Shown in pieces: positions 54,446 through 64,000 of a stretch of DNA of 64,000 nucleotides; positions within the stretch are counted from its first letter, which is position 1; each line of letters starts with the position of its first letter. Position numbers and translations under genes: made by a program. Origin of the DNA: Brachionus manjavacas (lineage: Eukaryota > Rotifera > Eurotatoria > Ploima > Brachionidae); assembly GCA_019054805.1 (NCBI GenBank), contig JAHQIY010000008.1, positions 4,449,501 to 4,513,500 of the forward strand, in the 5' to 3' direction. The notes beneath the pieces are model-generated. The model was given only the letters and a program-made list of their open reading frames with translations, searched no databases and had not been told where the DNA came from.

Positions 54446-55862
54446 TATTTCCTGTTTAAAATAATATTTATTTATATTTTGTAAATAATAATAATTTTAT
54501 TGTCAGCTAAAATAGATTAAATTAGTCACCACTTTTAGTTATTTTTGTCATCTTAAAAAAATTAAATTTGTCACCCCCAAAAAATTTAAGCTTTTTTAAA
54601 ATTGAGAAAAAAATTTAATTAATTTTTTTTCTAGCCATTTTATAAAAAAGACAGTCACAAATAAAAATTTGTAGATTTTTTTCAAAATCCGTCAGTTAAC
54701 GCAAGAGTGCATATAGTGCCAAAAATATTATATGAATATGAATATCAGTATTAGTTATTGATAGAAAACTAATAGTTTGAGTCTACAATGTATATTATAG
54801 TTGAACTCATGTACCGAATTGCAAATAACCATAGATAACAAATTTTGAGATTAAACATTTTCGGTGAAATAAGCTACAATTCAAAAAAATAATATCTAAT
54901 TTTCGTCTTTGTTTAGACACTCTAATATAATTTATAGACTGAACCTTTATCTTCTTATTAATAAAATAAATCTCTTCTTATTTTTTGGACTATAATTGAT
55001 TTGCTACAATAATGTTTTACTCTAGACATTTGTGAATGTACACAAAAATAAAATTGTCGATTTTGTTGCTCTGAGTTAAAAAAATTTTTGAAAAATTTTT
55101 GTAAAATTTCAACTCCGCAAATAAGCCCACTTATGTAATAGAACTTGAAGATTTGTTTCATTACAGAGCATTAGATTACCATAACTTCAACAATTAAAAA
55201 AACAATTAAAAACCCAAAGAAAAGGGATTAAATGTTGACAAAATATCAAAATTTTGTTTAAACAACTTTAAAATTCTCTAAGAGATAATCTGCTCGCTTT
55301 GAATGCAGCAAGAGAATTTCAAATTGTTTACTAAACGAGTTAATTAGATAAATATCAAACCCCTACGAACCTATATGTTGTGGAATCCTTATCATATTTA
55401 GAAAACACCCATAAATAAAACAATCTAGCTAGTTAGAGTATTGTGTGTTTAATCCGGTATTGACAAGAAAAAAAATTCGCCAATACCTAACTAAAAATCA
55501 TACTAACAAGCTATGTGTTCTAGATTCTTTAATGAATTTTACCTCAATTTGCTTGTTGAATCAGCTTATCTTTTCTCTTAAATCGTCGCAATTACAATTA
55601 ATTTCGAATAACTACACTAAGAGAAAAAATTTTGTTTTCTTTTGTGCTTTTTAGCCCGTTTTTTTTTTTAAATAATGAATTATCTTCTTAGATAATCACA
55701 ATTAGTATGTCATAATCAAAACAATTCATTAACCTCCTCCCCAGGGACTTGAATCCAGTCTATATATAAAAATATTTATCACTTAATTTTAAGTCATTTC
55801 ATTTTTTAGATAAAAAAAGATTTCAACCTAGAAGAAAAAACAAACCAAGTGGTCATACAAAC
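54446..55862. other. AT-rich spacer upstream of the peritrophin gene
   Basis: Small frames at 54,958-55,161 (minus) and 55,445-55,654 (plus) have no recognisable domain and average composition, so I do not call them. The segment ends in the peritrophin promoter. Confidence 0.4.
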
Positions 55863-57480
55863 ATGGTCATACAAATTGCGAAAAAAAATTTCATATTTTT
55901 GACATTTTTCCTCAGTTTTTTTACGGGTATTTTTTGATAAGAAAAAAAAAATTTTTTTTTGAATAAAATTTTTAAATTTATTTTAAATTTATTTTTTAGT
56001 ATCGGTATTTGGCGACTACGATTGTGAGTACAAAAAAGATGGTTTTTATAGTGACGAAGACTTTTGTCATATCTACTGGCGGTGTAATTATGGTGTTCCC
56101 GAAGAGTATGAGTGCCCGGCAGGGACTGCTTGGAACCATATTGAGATGAGGTGCGACTGGCTGGACAATGTGGACTGTTCTAGAATAGATGCAAATGAAA
56201 AAGACGATGATAAATCAGAGGAAACGACCAAAAAGCGTCGAAAGAAAACAACAACAACTTCCGAGGACGAGTATGACGAGGCAACAACTCCAGCTGATGA
56301 TGGTAAGTCTACGCCTTGTAATGATAAACCTGCTTAAAAAAAGTCTTGGCTTAATTTTTTAAAAAATTTGCTTGGTGAATGTTGATAAAGCTTTGGGATA
56401 TGAAATATTGGTAAAGGCTTCGGAATGGCTTTATTTTATTTGAAAAAAGATAAAGGAAAATTTTTTAAAGAAAAATTGGTAACCACCCTGCCAAATAAGT
56501 TAAAAAACACAACACTACCCGAAGATGATTATGAGGAAGAAGACGATGGCTTTGACTTTAATCAGCTGTGCATTAATGCCACTGCAGATGACGCTTTCCG
56601 AGATGATCCTTTTATTTGTAACAGATATGTGCGCTGTAATTTTGGCTCGGCACAAAAATTTGTCTGTACCAAAGCTACTGCGTGGGATTCGGTGAAAAAA
56701 ATGTGCACTTGGATCTCGGAAGTTGAGTGTGGTGAGCGTCAATTGGTCTTGGATGATAAATTAGAACAGGACAACAAAAATTCCACGACCAAAACAACCA
56801 AAAAAAAAACCAAACCCACTAAATTGACCAAAAAAACTAGCCAAACTACTAGTTTGCCCATAACTAATAATGCCAATGATTTGAGTAAGAGAAAGCATGA
56901 TACATTTTATCAAATCTATTCCCTATTACCCAACAAAAATTAAAAATAAGTAAATCGATTACCTTTTAAATAAAAAAATTTATTTTAAGCTCAAAAACCA
57001 AATGAACCACCAGCGACCAGTTCGATTTGTGTTAACCCTGGTGTCTATAATGTTCAAGACAATTCGGACTGCAGTTCATACTTTATGTGTAATAGTGGAA
57101 AAGAATCAAAAATGACCTGTGGTGATAAGCAATATTTTAATTCAGAAAGTGGTCAATGCGAAGACTGGCAACAAGTAGGATGTGGTACCAGGCCAGCAAG
57201 CTTAAATGCTGATAAATCTCAATGTACTGGGAAACGAGACGGGATTTATCCCGATAACGAAAGAGGATGCCGGGTATTCTATCAATGTGTTACTCAGGCT
57301 AAGACCCGCGAAGCAGTATGCCCAAATAATTTGAAATTTAACTCCGTTAGCGCCAAGTGTGATAATCCGTCCAACATTTTGGCTCCATGCGGAACCTTTA
57401 CAGCTGGTACGGAAAAATTGAACTTTAATCTCAAGCTTTTTGTGACAGGGCTGGTAATAATAGCTAAAATTATTTTTTAA
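55863..57480 (+). CDS. Secreted peritrophin-like protein with four chitin-binding (CBM14) domains
   Basis: Exons 55863-55926, 56000-56302, 56471-56884 and 56990-57480 give 423 residues. Exon 1 encodes a signal peptide (MVIQIAKKNFIFLTFFLSFF). Four six-cysteine CBM14 domains follow: DCEYKKDGFY...VDC, LCINATADDAF...VEC, ICVNPGVYN...VGC and QCTGKRDGIYPD...APC. Thr/Lys-rich, probably glycosylated linkers separate the first three (KKRRKKTTTTSEDE; TKKKTKPTKLTKK). The C-terminal hydrophobic stretch LKLFVTGLVIIAKIIF without a cytoplasmic tail suggests a GPI-anchor signal or membrane anchor. The protein would bind chitin in an extracellular matrix such as cuticle, jaw apparatus, gut lining or eggshell. 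Intron 2 keeps a partly open frame. Confidence 0.9.
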
Positions 57481-57860
57481 ATTTTTGTACAAAAGTTAAA
57501 TGAGTTTCACTGTATTTTTAAAAATAAAATGTTTAATGAAATTCTTAATTGATTTTATTTGTAGATTTTGTTTTTTAAATTTATTTTAACTAATAAAAAT
57601 TTTAATTTTGAAAATAAGTTTTGTTATAAAAATAAAATTAATAAATATTTTTCCTTATTAAACTAGGAAAAGAGGCGCTGTTAAACGTATTTCAATTTGG
57701 ACAGAAGAATAATTGAGTAAGGGATAATTAGTAAGTAAATTAGTAGCAAAAATACTCAAATGGTACTCAGAATGTAGAAATGGTACAACTTGCAACATGC
57801 TAGTGGCTAAAAAACAATTTATTCTAAATGAAATTCAAAAAACGGCGTGTAATAACATGC
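57481..57860. other. 3' flank of the peritrophin gene
   Basis: AATAAA at about 57,523 is a plausible polyadenylation signal. Nothing else until the Mutator-like element. Confidence 0.35.
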
Positions 57861-58040
57861 ATCCACAAATTTAATAAAAATATCCACAAATTTATCTTTT
57901 TTCGAATAAAACAAATAAAAAAGTAACAAACATAAAAAAAATTGTCAAATATAATTAAATAAAAATTGATATCTGTATTTTAACACTTATTTTAATATCT
58001 GATAATAAAATCAATAAATTCCGCACATTAATAATAAATA

Positions 58041-58171
58041 AATAATACATTTTGAAAATACTCTTAATTTTTTTGTGATTACTAATTAACTAATTAATTA
58101 ACTTAAAAAAATAATACATTTTGAGAATACCCTTAATTTTTTTGTGACAACTAATTAACAAATTAATTAAC
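58041..58171 (+). repeat. Two-unit tandem repeat inside the MULE
   Basis: Two units of about 69 bases, each starting AATAATACATTTTG and containing CTTAATTTTTTTGTGA and ACTAATTAAC. Subterminal repeats are common in MULEs and may bind transposase. Confidence 0.8.
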
Positions 58172-58269
58172 TACACCTTAATGATGATAAAACTTTGTAG
58201 TTGACTATTTATAAACTTTAAACTTCTGGTATTTTACCAAATTTAAATTCTAATTTTATCTAAAAAAAT

Positions 58270-60030
58270 TATCTAAAAAAGTATTTCGTTTCAATTGATG
58301 ACCATTCAAATCATCCAGAGCAAGAAAGAGAAAAAATTGAAGATAGGTTAATGTTAAGGATTAAAGAGTTAGAACAACTTGGTGTCAAAGCTGAAGGTAT
58401 TATCAAGCAATTGATAAGAGACGGCATTCAACCACCAGCAAAAGTTAAAATTAACAATATTTTGCAATCAATTAGAAAAACAAAAAAACAAACATCTCAA
58501 CCGAGTTTAAATGATCTCAAACAATGGTGCGAGCAATACAATCAAGTTCCGGATGATGAAAATCAAGTTTTTGTTGCAAATTTTGAATATGAAAGTTTTC
58601 CGAACCAAGTTTTCAGAGTTTTTTTGACAACGAAAAAGCTGATTCAATTCGCATGAGAGACAAATTACATATTATCTGATGCGACCTATAAAATTACCTA
58701 TGGTGGATATCCAGCACTTACAGGTGGTACTACTGATAAAGCAAAAAAATTTCATCCTTTTGGTTTAGCATTATGTGCTTCTGAAAATAATCAAGATTTT
58801 GCCTTTTTTTTTAGGTCAGTTGAATTAGCAGCATTCAATGTATATGGAGTCAAAATATGTCCAACGATTCTAGTTGCAGATAATGCAGATGCGATTACAA
58901 AAGGTTTTCAAAATGTCTTTAGACTTGAAAAAAGGGTAAATTGCTGGGCTCATGTCAATCGAAATATCGACAAACATCTAGTCCAATTTTCAAAAGAAAT
59001 AAAACAAGAAATCAAGCAAGATATTTATTCAATTCAAACAATTTTTAGACCGGAACTTTTTCAACATTCAATCAAATTATTCGAAAAAAAGTGGAAATCA
59101 AAGAATTGAAATGAGATCAATGATTTTGTAGGATATTTTATGAAGCAATGGGGGAATAATAACAATGGGTGGTACGAAGGATATTATGGTGATATACCAA
59201 GCACAACCAACGGCCTTGAATCGAGTCATGAAAAAATAAAGGATGCATTGAAAGGGAAAAGACTAGGTTTGATTGAGTTTTTAAATGAATGTAGGGAAAA
59301 TCTTATTAAGTATTGGTCCCAGAAAAGATCAAAGTCAATCAAAACGACAGATTCAGCGACAAACGAAGAAATCGATATCGACAATGTCAATTTAACTGAA
59401 TTTTGCAAAGAGCCAAATATTTCAAAATCTCAAATGTTACATGCATACGATTGGAATAAGCGATCCAAACCAATTCATCACATCAAAGATAATATCTACA
59501 TGTGTAAAGGTGGCAAAGATGGTTCATTAACAAGACAAGAGTGCAAGCAATTTTTGACAGACCTAGATGCAGTTCCGTGGTTACAGTTTGATCAAATGAT
59601 TTCTTCAATTTTCAATATTAGAATTATAACATCCAACAAAGATAATTGGAAACTAAGCAAATGTACTTGTTGGTATTGGCTTAAAAATTATATATGTTCA
59701 CATGTGATTGCTTGTAGTTTTCGTCTGCGCTTATTTGATTTTAAAGATATTGGCATGGATGTTCCAATCGAAAAAAAGAGAAAAATTGGTGCGTCTAGAA
59801 AAAATTTATCATGCTACAATAAACAGCCTTCTGATGTAGTACAATTAGACGAAGGGGTTATAGTTGAAAACGATGAAACTTTTGACGACACATCAAGACT
59901 AAATAAAAGAGCTAAGACTGTAGAAGTTGAAGCTAACAGTGAGAATGCCAATGTTAATTGCAAAAAATGCAACGAGCCGATGAAAAAACGTAGGTATTAT
60001 TATTGCATTAACAAATGTACTCAAGATTAA
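58270..60030 (+). pseudogene. MULE transposase, two in-frame stops
   Basis: A single frame runs for about 585 codons, broken only by TGA at 58,654 and TGA at 59,107. The N-terminus keeps DDHSNHPEQE, the end of a FLYWCH/WRKY-like zinc domain whose start is missing. The MULE DDE core shows LSDATYKITYGG (first Asp), LVADNADAITKGF (second Asp) and TTNGLESSHEKIKD (Glu). A SWIM zinc finger CTCWYWLKNYICSH follows, and a CxxC zinc ribbon (CKKCNEPMKK) is near the end. Both stops sit where Trp (TGG) would be one base away. TGA is a true stop in this genome, so the copy is inactive. Confidence 0.88.
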
Positions 60031-60226
60031 TTTTTTTCTTTTTTAAATAATTATCAATTTTTTGTTAATTAATAAAAATTAGTTTTTTTTTATTATTATT
60101 TTTCTTTTTTTCTTATATTTTTTATGAAATAAATAAAATAATTAATATTCAATAACTTATATCTTTTTTTATTGTTTTTATTCATCGTTTATTATATTTG
60201 TGGTAGTTTTTATTAAATTTGTGGAT

Positions 60227-60868
60227 AAAAATTATTTAACGTCTCAAAAAACTGATAATTTTTTTTAAATTTAATAAAGCTACATACTGTTTTTTTTTTT
60301 AAAAATATTTAATTTTTAAAAATTTAAGATTTTTTAATAATTTAGCGATTTGTTATTAAAATTAGAGGTGAGGAAAATAAGGGCCCTAAAAAAATACTTT
60401 TTAAAAAAAAATTTAATAATCTTTAAAGAATAGTTTCTTTTTTTGAAGCTTATTAATTAAGAGATGTAGTATTACAGATAAACCCGTTTAAGCCGAAAAA
60501 TTTTAATAAATTGATTGGTTTTGTAAACTTTGAAGAGAGATATACTCTTCTTTATTAAAACTAGCAACTGAGTTTCTTTAAGATATTTTTTTATAAAGTT
60601 TATTTAATATTTAAAATTCAAAAAAAGTGTCCATAAAAAATTTATATTAAATTAATTGAATTGATTATAATTTAAAAGAGAAATTAGAAATGTTAAAGAA
60701 AAACTGTTGTCCATTGGAAGAGCTTATTTGAGACTTTACAATATAGGGTTTTAGGTTTAGAATTTCTTGAGCTTTCAACAAAAACATCAATATAATCCTG
60801 TATGAGTGAAACAATGAGTGTGTTTTTATATATTAAACTTTTTTATGTACTTTTCAAGCAGAATTCTG
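60227..60868. other. AT-rich spacer
   Basis: No supported feature. Confidence 0.35.
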
Positions 60869-61923
60869 AGTCTTGACTCAATTCTATCTTCCTTTTGTTC
60901 CTCGAGAAGGCCAGAAAGTTGAAAAGACGGTGTGTCATTTGGTAAGTGATAGATTGACTAAAACATGTATTTTGAATTACATGCAGTTTGTGAATGTTTG
61001 TCTGGGAGACACGGAGGATAGGATGAAAAAACTATGGTCAATAATGGAACCTATAAGTGCATTAAAATTCCAATTAAGGCTTTTTTACTTAACTTCCAAA
61101 ATCTGTGTGACAAAATTTTAATTAAATTCACGCGTTCATGAGATCTAGAACGAATGAATTAAACCTGGGAGTTGAAACAAAGACTTTGGTCAAATTTAAT
61201 TCCAAGGAAGACTGGGGAGTCAGTTTTGTTGCTTTCCAGAAAGTTTTAGACTAAGCTTATTGTTTTTTGAAGGATTCCCAGAGTAAAAAATGAAGCTATA
61301 TTTTTTTGGAGATATCTTTAGCCTCCATTTTTGTAGCCACAGCTGCAATTTTTTAAGAAAGTTATAATGTTAGCAATGTTGCCATTTTCTAAAGATAAAA
61401 AAGGTCACCAGGTCATCGGAAAATAACAAGGAATATGACTGTTTTTTTGGTCCTGCTTGGGGATATCATTAATAAAAATAGTAAAGAGTAGAGGACTAGT
61501 GACTGCACTCTAGGGAACTCCAGTATCTATGAAATCTGAATTCGAGACAAAGTTATTTATTTTCAAAAAAAAAAATTCGATTTTTAAAAGAATTAATCCA
61601 GAATGTAGAGAGGGGCCCCAATTTTGGTAAGTTTGTAGATTAAACCAATATGCCATACCTTTTCAAAAGCCTAACAAGAGAGAACATACTTTTTTCTTTC
61701 TTACTAAAGTCTCAGAGACCTTTTGAGATAAAAAATACCAAATTGTCGGAGGTACGTCGGTGCTGCCTGAAACCAGACTGTTCTTTGCAGATAAGACTCT
61801 TGTAATCAAGGAAATTGTAAAGCCTACTTGTGATAATTCTTTCAAAAATTTTCCAAGACAGCAACTGACACTAATTGGTCGGTATTTAGACGGGTCAGAA
61901 CTGACTTTCTCTTTGGGGATCAT
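60869..61923 (-). pseudogene. LINE reverse transcriptase, frameshifted, 1.05 kb
   Basis: Reading the minus strand from 61,923, successive frames give IPKEKVSSDPSKYRPISVSC (start of the polymerase fingers), WHIGLIYKL-like sequence, VTSPLLFTIFINDIP, SYSLLFSDDLVTFFIF (the YADD box as FSDD), KLQLWLQKWRLKIS, LGIKFDQSLCFNS and LIGSIIDHSFFILSSV. The blocks are in the right order for a CR1/Jockey-type ORF2, but at least three frameshifts and several stops separate them. Endonuclease and 3' end are absent. Confidence 0.88.
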
Positions 61924-61987
61924 TGCCTCCGCAAGCTTGCTTGCCTTAGCTTCTTCTTCTTCTTATTATTATTATTATTATTATTAA
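61922..61987 (+). mobile_element. LINE 3' terminus with (TTC)/(TTA) tail
   Basis: TTGCCTCCGCAAGCTTGCTT then TTCTTCTTCTTATTATTATT. It is the same terminus as at 3.25 and 26.2 kb. It abuts the start of the reverse transcriptase relic, but in the opposite orientation, so the two belong to different insertions. Confidence 0.65.
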
Positions 61988-62233
61988 AACAATTTAGTTA
62001 TTAAATACCTTTTTGATTATGGTTATTAAAATAAATAAAAATAAAATTCAAAATTCATACTTTTGTTAAAGATTTTAAAATTTTATTTTAGCATTATTAG
62101 CTAACATAGTTCGATTTATGAATATCAATTTGAAATGAAATACAATTGAAATTAAAAAGTAATTACTACCTAAAATTAATAATTAAAGTAGTAGTTCAAG
62201 AATAAATTTAGTAAATAAATTAAAATTTTGTGT
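61988..62233. other. 3' flank of the EGF-domain gene
   Basis: AT-rich; nothing else seen. Confidence 0.3.
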
Positions 62234-64000
62234 CTAATTTAAATATACTGGTTTGATTAGGATTTCTTTTTTTTTTGATGGAGCTTTTTTTTCTGGAGCA
62301 AAAAACATGAAACTACAGACATCCACTGAAATTAATATTAGCCAAAAGCAAACCATTACAATTACAGCTACTATTGATGATATTTTGGATACAGTTTTTC
62401 TGACTTTCAGTTCACTAGATTCTATTTCGCATTTTACACCAGAATAAAGATAAAAGCATTTGCATTTTGGTACAAAATTTTTAGCATAGCAGTATCCATG
62501 CCTTGAACATGTTTCATTTTTGCAAACATCAACTTCAAATTGGCAAATCGAGCCATAATAGTCTTTACCACACAGACATTCGTATGATTTTTTGGCTCTC
62601 ATGACACAAACTCCTTTGTTAAGGCAAAAATTCCACTTACACGGCCTTAAATCTATTTGACATTCTCTACCTGAGTAATTTTTCGCACATAAACATTGGT
62701 ACCTGTTTTTATCAAATGAAGCACACTTTCCTTGGGCTGAACAGTTTGTCAAACAATCGATCAAAACTTTTTTCACAGAGAAAATTCTTATAATTCTTTC
62801 AACAGGCAAATAATAAAAATCAATTAAGCGATAATTTTTCACTGAAAAATTTGAGTTTAAAGTTTTTGTGGTAGGCAAATGATCAGTTCCGATATTTCCA
62901 ACCGATGAAATGTATTTATAGGTACTTTCAGCTGTTGAAATAAAAGTAGAGATAAAAAAAGTTTTTCTGATTGTGGATTTTGAATTGTTTACCAAGATTT
63001 CAGTGATGGTGGATTTTTCTTTTTCTGCTGATGGAAAAACTTCCATGGAATCGGTCCTTTTTTCATTTAGAGTAGTGATTATTTTGGTGCTAGTAAAAAC
63101 TGTATCCCTACTACTTCCAATAGCTGGAATACAAGCTGTTGTAGCAGAAATGGTTTTAGAGTAGTCAATGCAGTTATCATACTTTTTGCAACACTCGTTT
63201 TTGCATTCTTCAGTATATTTTTTACAGTTTTGTTTTTTGCATTTCTCAAAGCATTCTTTTTTGAATTTTTTACAGCATTCTTTTTTGCAGTTTTCTGATC
63301 CACTTTGCGTTCCAAAAAAAAAATCAATTGCGTTCCAAAAAAGATTGCTTTCACAACTTTCATCAGTTTGATAACTCGATCTTTTTATTCTCTTTCTTCC
63401 GAATTGAATACAAGATTTGTTCCATTCATAAATAAAGACAGATTTTATTATAAACTCACATTTTATTTGTTCCTTTTTGAGTACCAAGTAAATTTTTGCT
63501 CTAGATTCGAGCCATATTCCACACCAGTAGTTTTTATGTGAATTTAAATATTTAGATTTACAAGCTATCTTGATTAATATTGATTTAAATTTTCTAATCT
63601 CATACAAATTATGATCATAGTAGCTTATCTTCTTTTCTTCTTTGCTAATTATAAACATTTTTTGGTTCACTTTGATTAAAAATAATTCATTCGAATCACC
63701 AATGGCTACTTGTTTGTTATAAATCATTCCATTTTTATAAAATTTTTTCGTCAATTTATTTTCAACGAGATTCACTCGTAAATTCAAACCCATTGTTTGA
63801 TTGTTGTAAAAATTGTCAAAAAAAAATTTATCATTAACTGATTCAACGGTAGGATAATTCCACGGATTTTCTTTACTAAAATTTTGTTGATATCCAATTT
63901 TTAAATGCTTTGACATTAGCTCCATTGATTTGCGAATGCATTTTAAGCACAAAACCCTAATAATTCCATTTTTTGAACCAGTATCATAAACTATAAGCTT
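62234..64000 (-). CDS. EGF-domain single-pass membrane protein, partial
   Basis: The frame is open to the window edge, so the N-terminus is missing; 588 residues are visible. The first 200 or so show no domain I recognise. GRKRIKRSS looks like a furin-type cleavage site. A cysteine/lysine-rich block built on CKK units (CKKECCKKFKKECFEKCKK and on) follows, then a Ser/Thr-rich stretch. Three EGF-like domains begin at about residue 416 (CSAQGKCASFDKN, CLNKGVCVMRAKK, CSRHGYCYAKNFV). Near residue 541 a hydrophobic helix (ISSIVAVIVMVCFWLILI) and a short basic tail end the protein. EGF arrays of this type mediate extracellular binding; no specific orthologue can be named. The stop is TAG. Confidence 0.8.
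   Translation of the reverse strand, partial: KLIVYDTGSKNGIIRVLCLKCIRKSMELMSKHLKIGYQQNFSKENPWNYPTVESVNDKFFFDNFYNNQTMGLNLRVNLVENKLTKKFYKNGMIYNKQVAIGDSNELFLIKVNQKMFIISKEEKKISYYDHNLYEIRKFKSILIKIACKSKYLNSHKNYWCGIWLESRAKIYLVLKKEQIKCEFIIKSVFIYEWNKSCIQFGRKRIKRSSYQTDESCESNLFWNAIDFFFGTQSGSENCKKECCKKFKKECFEKCKKQNCKKYTEECKNECCKKYDNCIDYSKTISATTACIPAIGSSRDTVFTSTKIITTLNEKRTDSMEVFPSAEKEKSTITEILVNNSKSTIRKTFFISTFISTAESTYKYISSVGNIGTDHLPTTKTLNSNFSVKNYRLIDFYYLPVERIIRIFSVKKVLIDCLTNCSAQGKCASFDKNRYQCLCAKNYSGRECQIDLRPCKWNFCLNKGVCVMRAKKSYECLCGKDYYGSICQFEVDVCKNETCSRHGYCYAKNFVPKCKCFYLYSGVKCEIESSELKVRKTVSKISSIVAVIVMVCFWLILISVDVCSFMFFAPEKKAPSKKKEILIKPVYLN

Larger units (their letters stand above)
57861..60226 (+). mobile_element. 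Mutator-like element (MULE)
   Basis: A 2.37 kb element bounded by inverted ends of about 34 bases. The left starts ATCCACAAATTTAATAAAAA at 57,861. The right, 60,193-60,226, is its inverse with a handful of changes. Weaker similarity may extend some 20 bases further out on both sides. I could not find a 9-bp target duplication, which suggests the outer ends are misplaced or decayed. It carries a transposase relic (58,270-60,030) and a subterminal tandem repeat. Confidence 0.75.

Noticed and set aside
58654-59109. TGA recoding (Trp or Sec) to explain the MULE stops
   Set aside because: The PDP gene ends in TGA after a complete PP2C domain, so TGA is a stop here. Relic status is the simpler explanation.

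Overview
The window is a very AT-rich stretch of an invertebrate animal nuclear genome. It has spliced genes with GT-AG introns, and no bacterial operon structure, CRISPR array or ribosomal RNA. The gene set is metazoan: a Rheb-like GTPase, microsomal-type epoxide hydrolases, MIF, Acinus, a pyruvate dehydrogenase phosphatase, cytochrome b5, the ciliary protein RPGRIP1L, a peritrophin-like chitin-binding protein and an EGF-domain membrane protein. A ciliated animal that also binds chitin, with a compact and strongly AT-rich genome, fits a small protostome; a monogonont rotifer of the Brachionus type is my best guess. That placement is inference, because no marker gene settles it.

Layout from left to right. 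1.2-2.0 kb: Rheb-like GTPase (3 exons). 2.6-7.2 kb: repeats only (LINE 3' end with a G-quadruplex motif, MITEs, a palindrome cluster). 8.2-8.7 kb: cytidine deaminase (3 exons). 11.0-16.4 kb: two tandem epoxide hydrolases with nearly identical 5' halves and diverged 3' halves. 16.5-16.9 kb: MIF on the minus strand, convergent with the second hydrolase. 17.3-18.8 kb: MITEs and a Tc1 fragment. 19.2-21.5 kb: an intronless TPR-TIR fusion protein. 22-23.4 kb: a WD40 relic and a TIR element. 23.8-29.2 kb (minus): Acinus, whose large second intron holds a LINE end, a MITE and a pogo/Tigger deletion derivative. 29.2-34.2 kb: repeats, reverse transcriptase relics and an AT-hook-bearing TIR element. 34.5-37.8 kb (minus): PDP-type phosphatase. 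38.1-38.6 kb (minus): cytochrome b5. 41.5-52.2 kb: RPGRIP1L in 13 exons, rebuilt in one continuous frame of about 1,293 codons. 52.4-54.4 kb: LINE and mariner relics. 55.9-57.5 kb: peritrophin-like protein with four chitin-binding domains. 57.9-60.2 kb: a Mutator-like element with recognisable ends and a decayed transposase. 60.9-62.0 kb: LINE relics. 62.2-64.0 kb (minus): EGF-domain membrane protein, running off the window.

The genes do not form one pathway; this is an ordinary animal neighbourhood with independent housekeeping, ciliary, detoxification and surface genes. The most unusual coding feature is the TPR-TIR protein. It joins about a dozen kinesin-light-chain-like TPRs to a C-terminal TIR domain that keeps a glutamate at the position of the NADase catalytic residue. 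The Rheb-like protein has non-consensus residues at both classic GTPase-controlling positions. The noncoding space is dominated by transposon debris. Several element families recur within the window, including one long-TIR family (three copies) that carries a retrotransposon-like 3' hairpin inside it. Intron boundaries below were placed by eye from reading-frame continuity, GT-AG signals and family alignment from memory; none has transcript support here.
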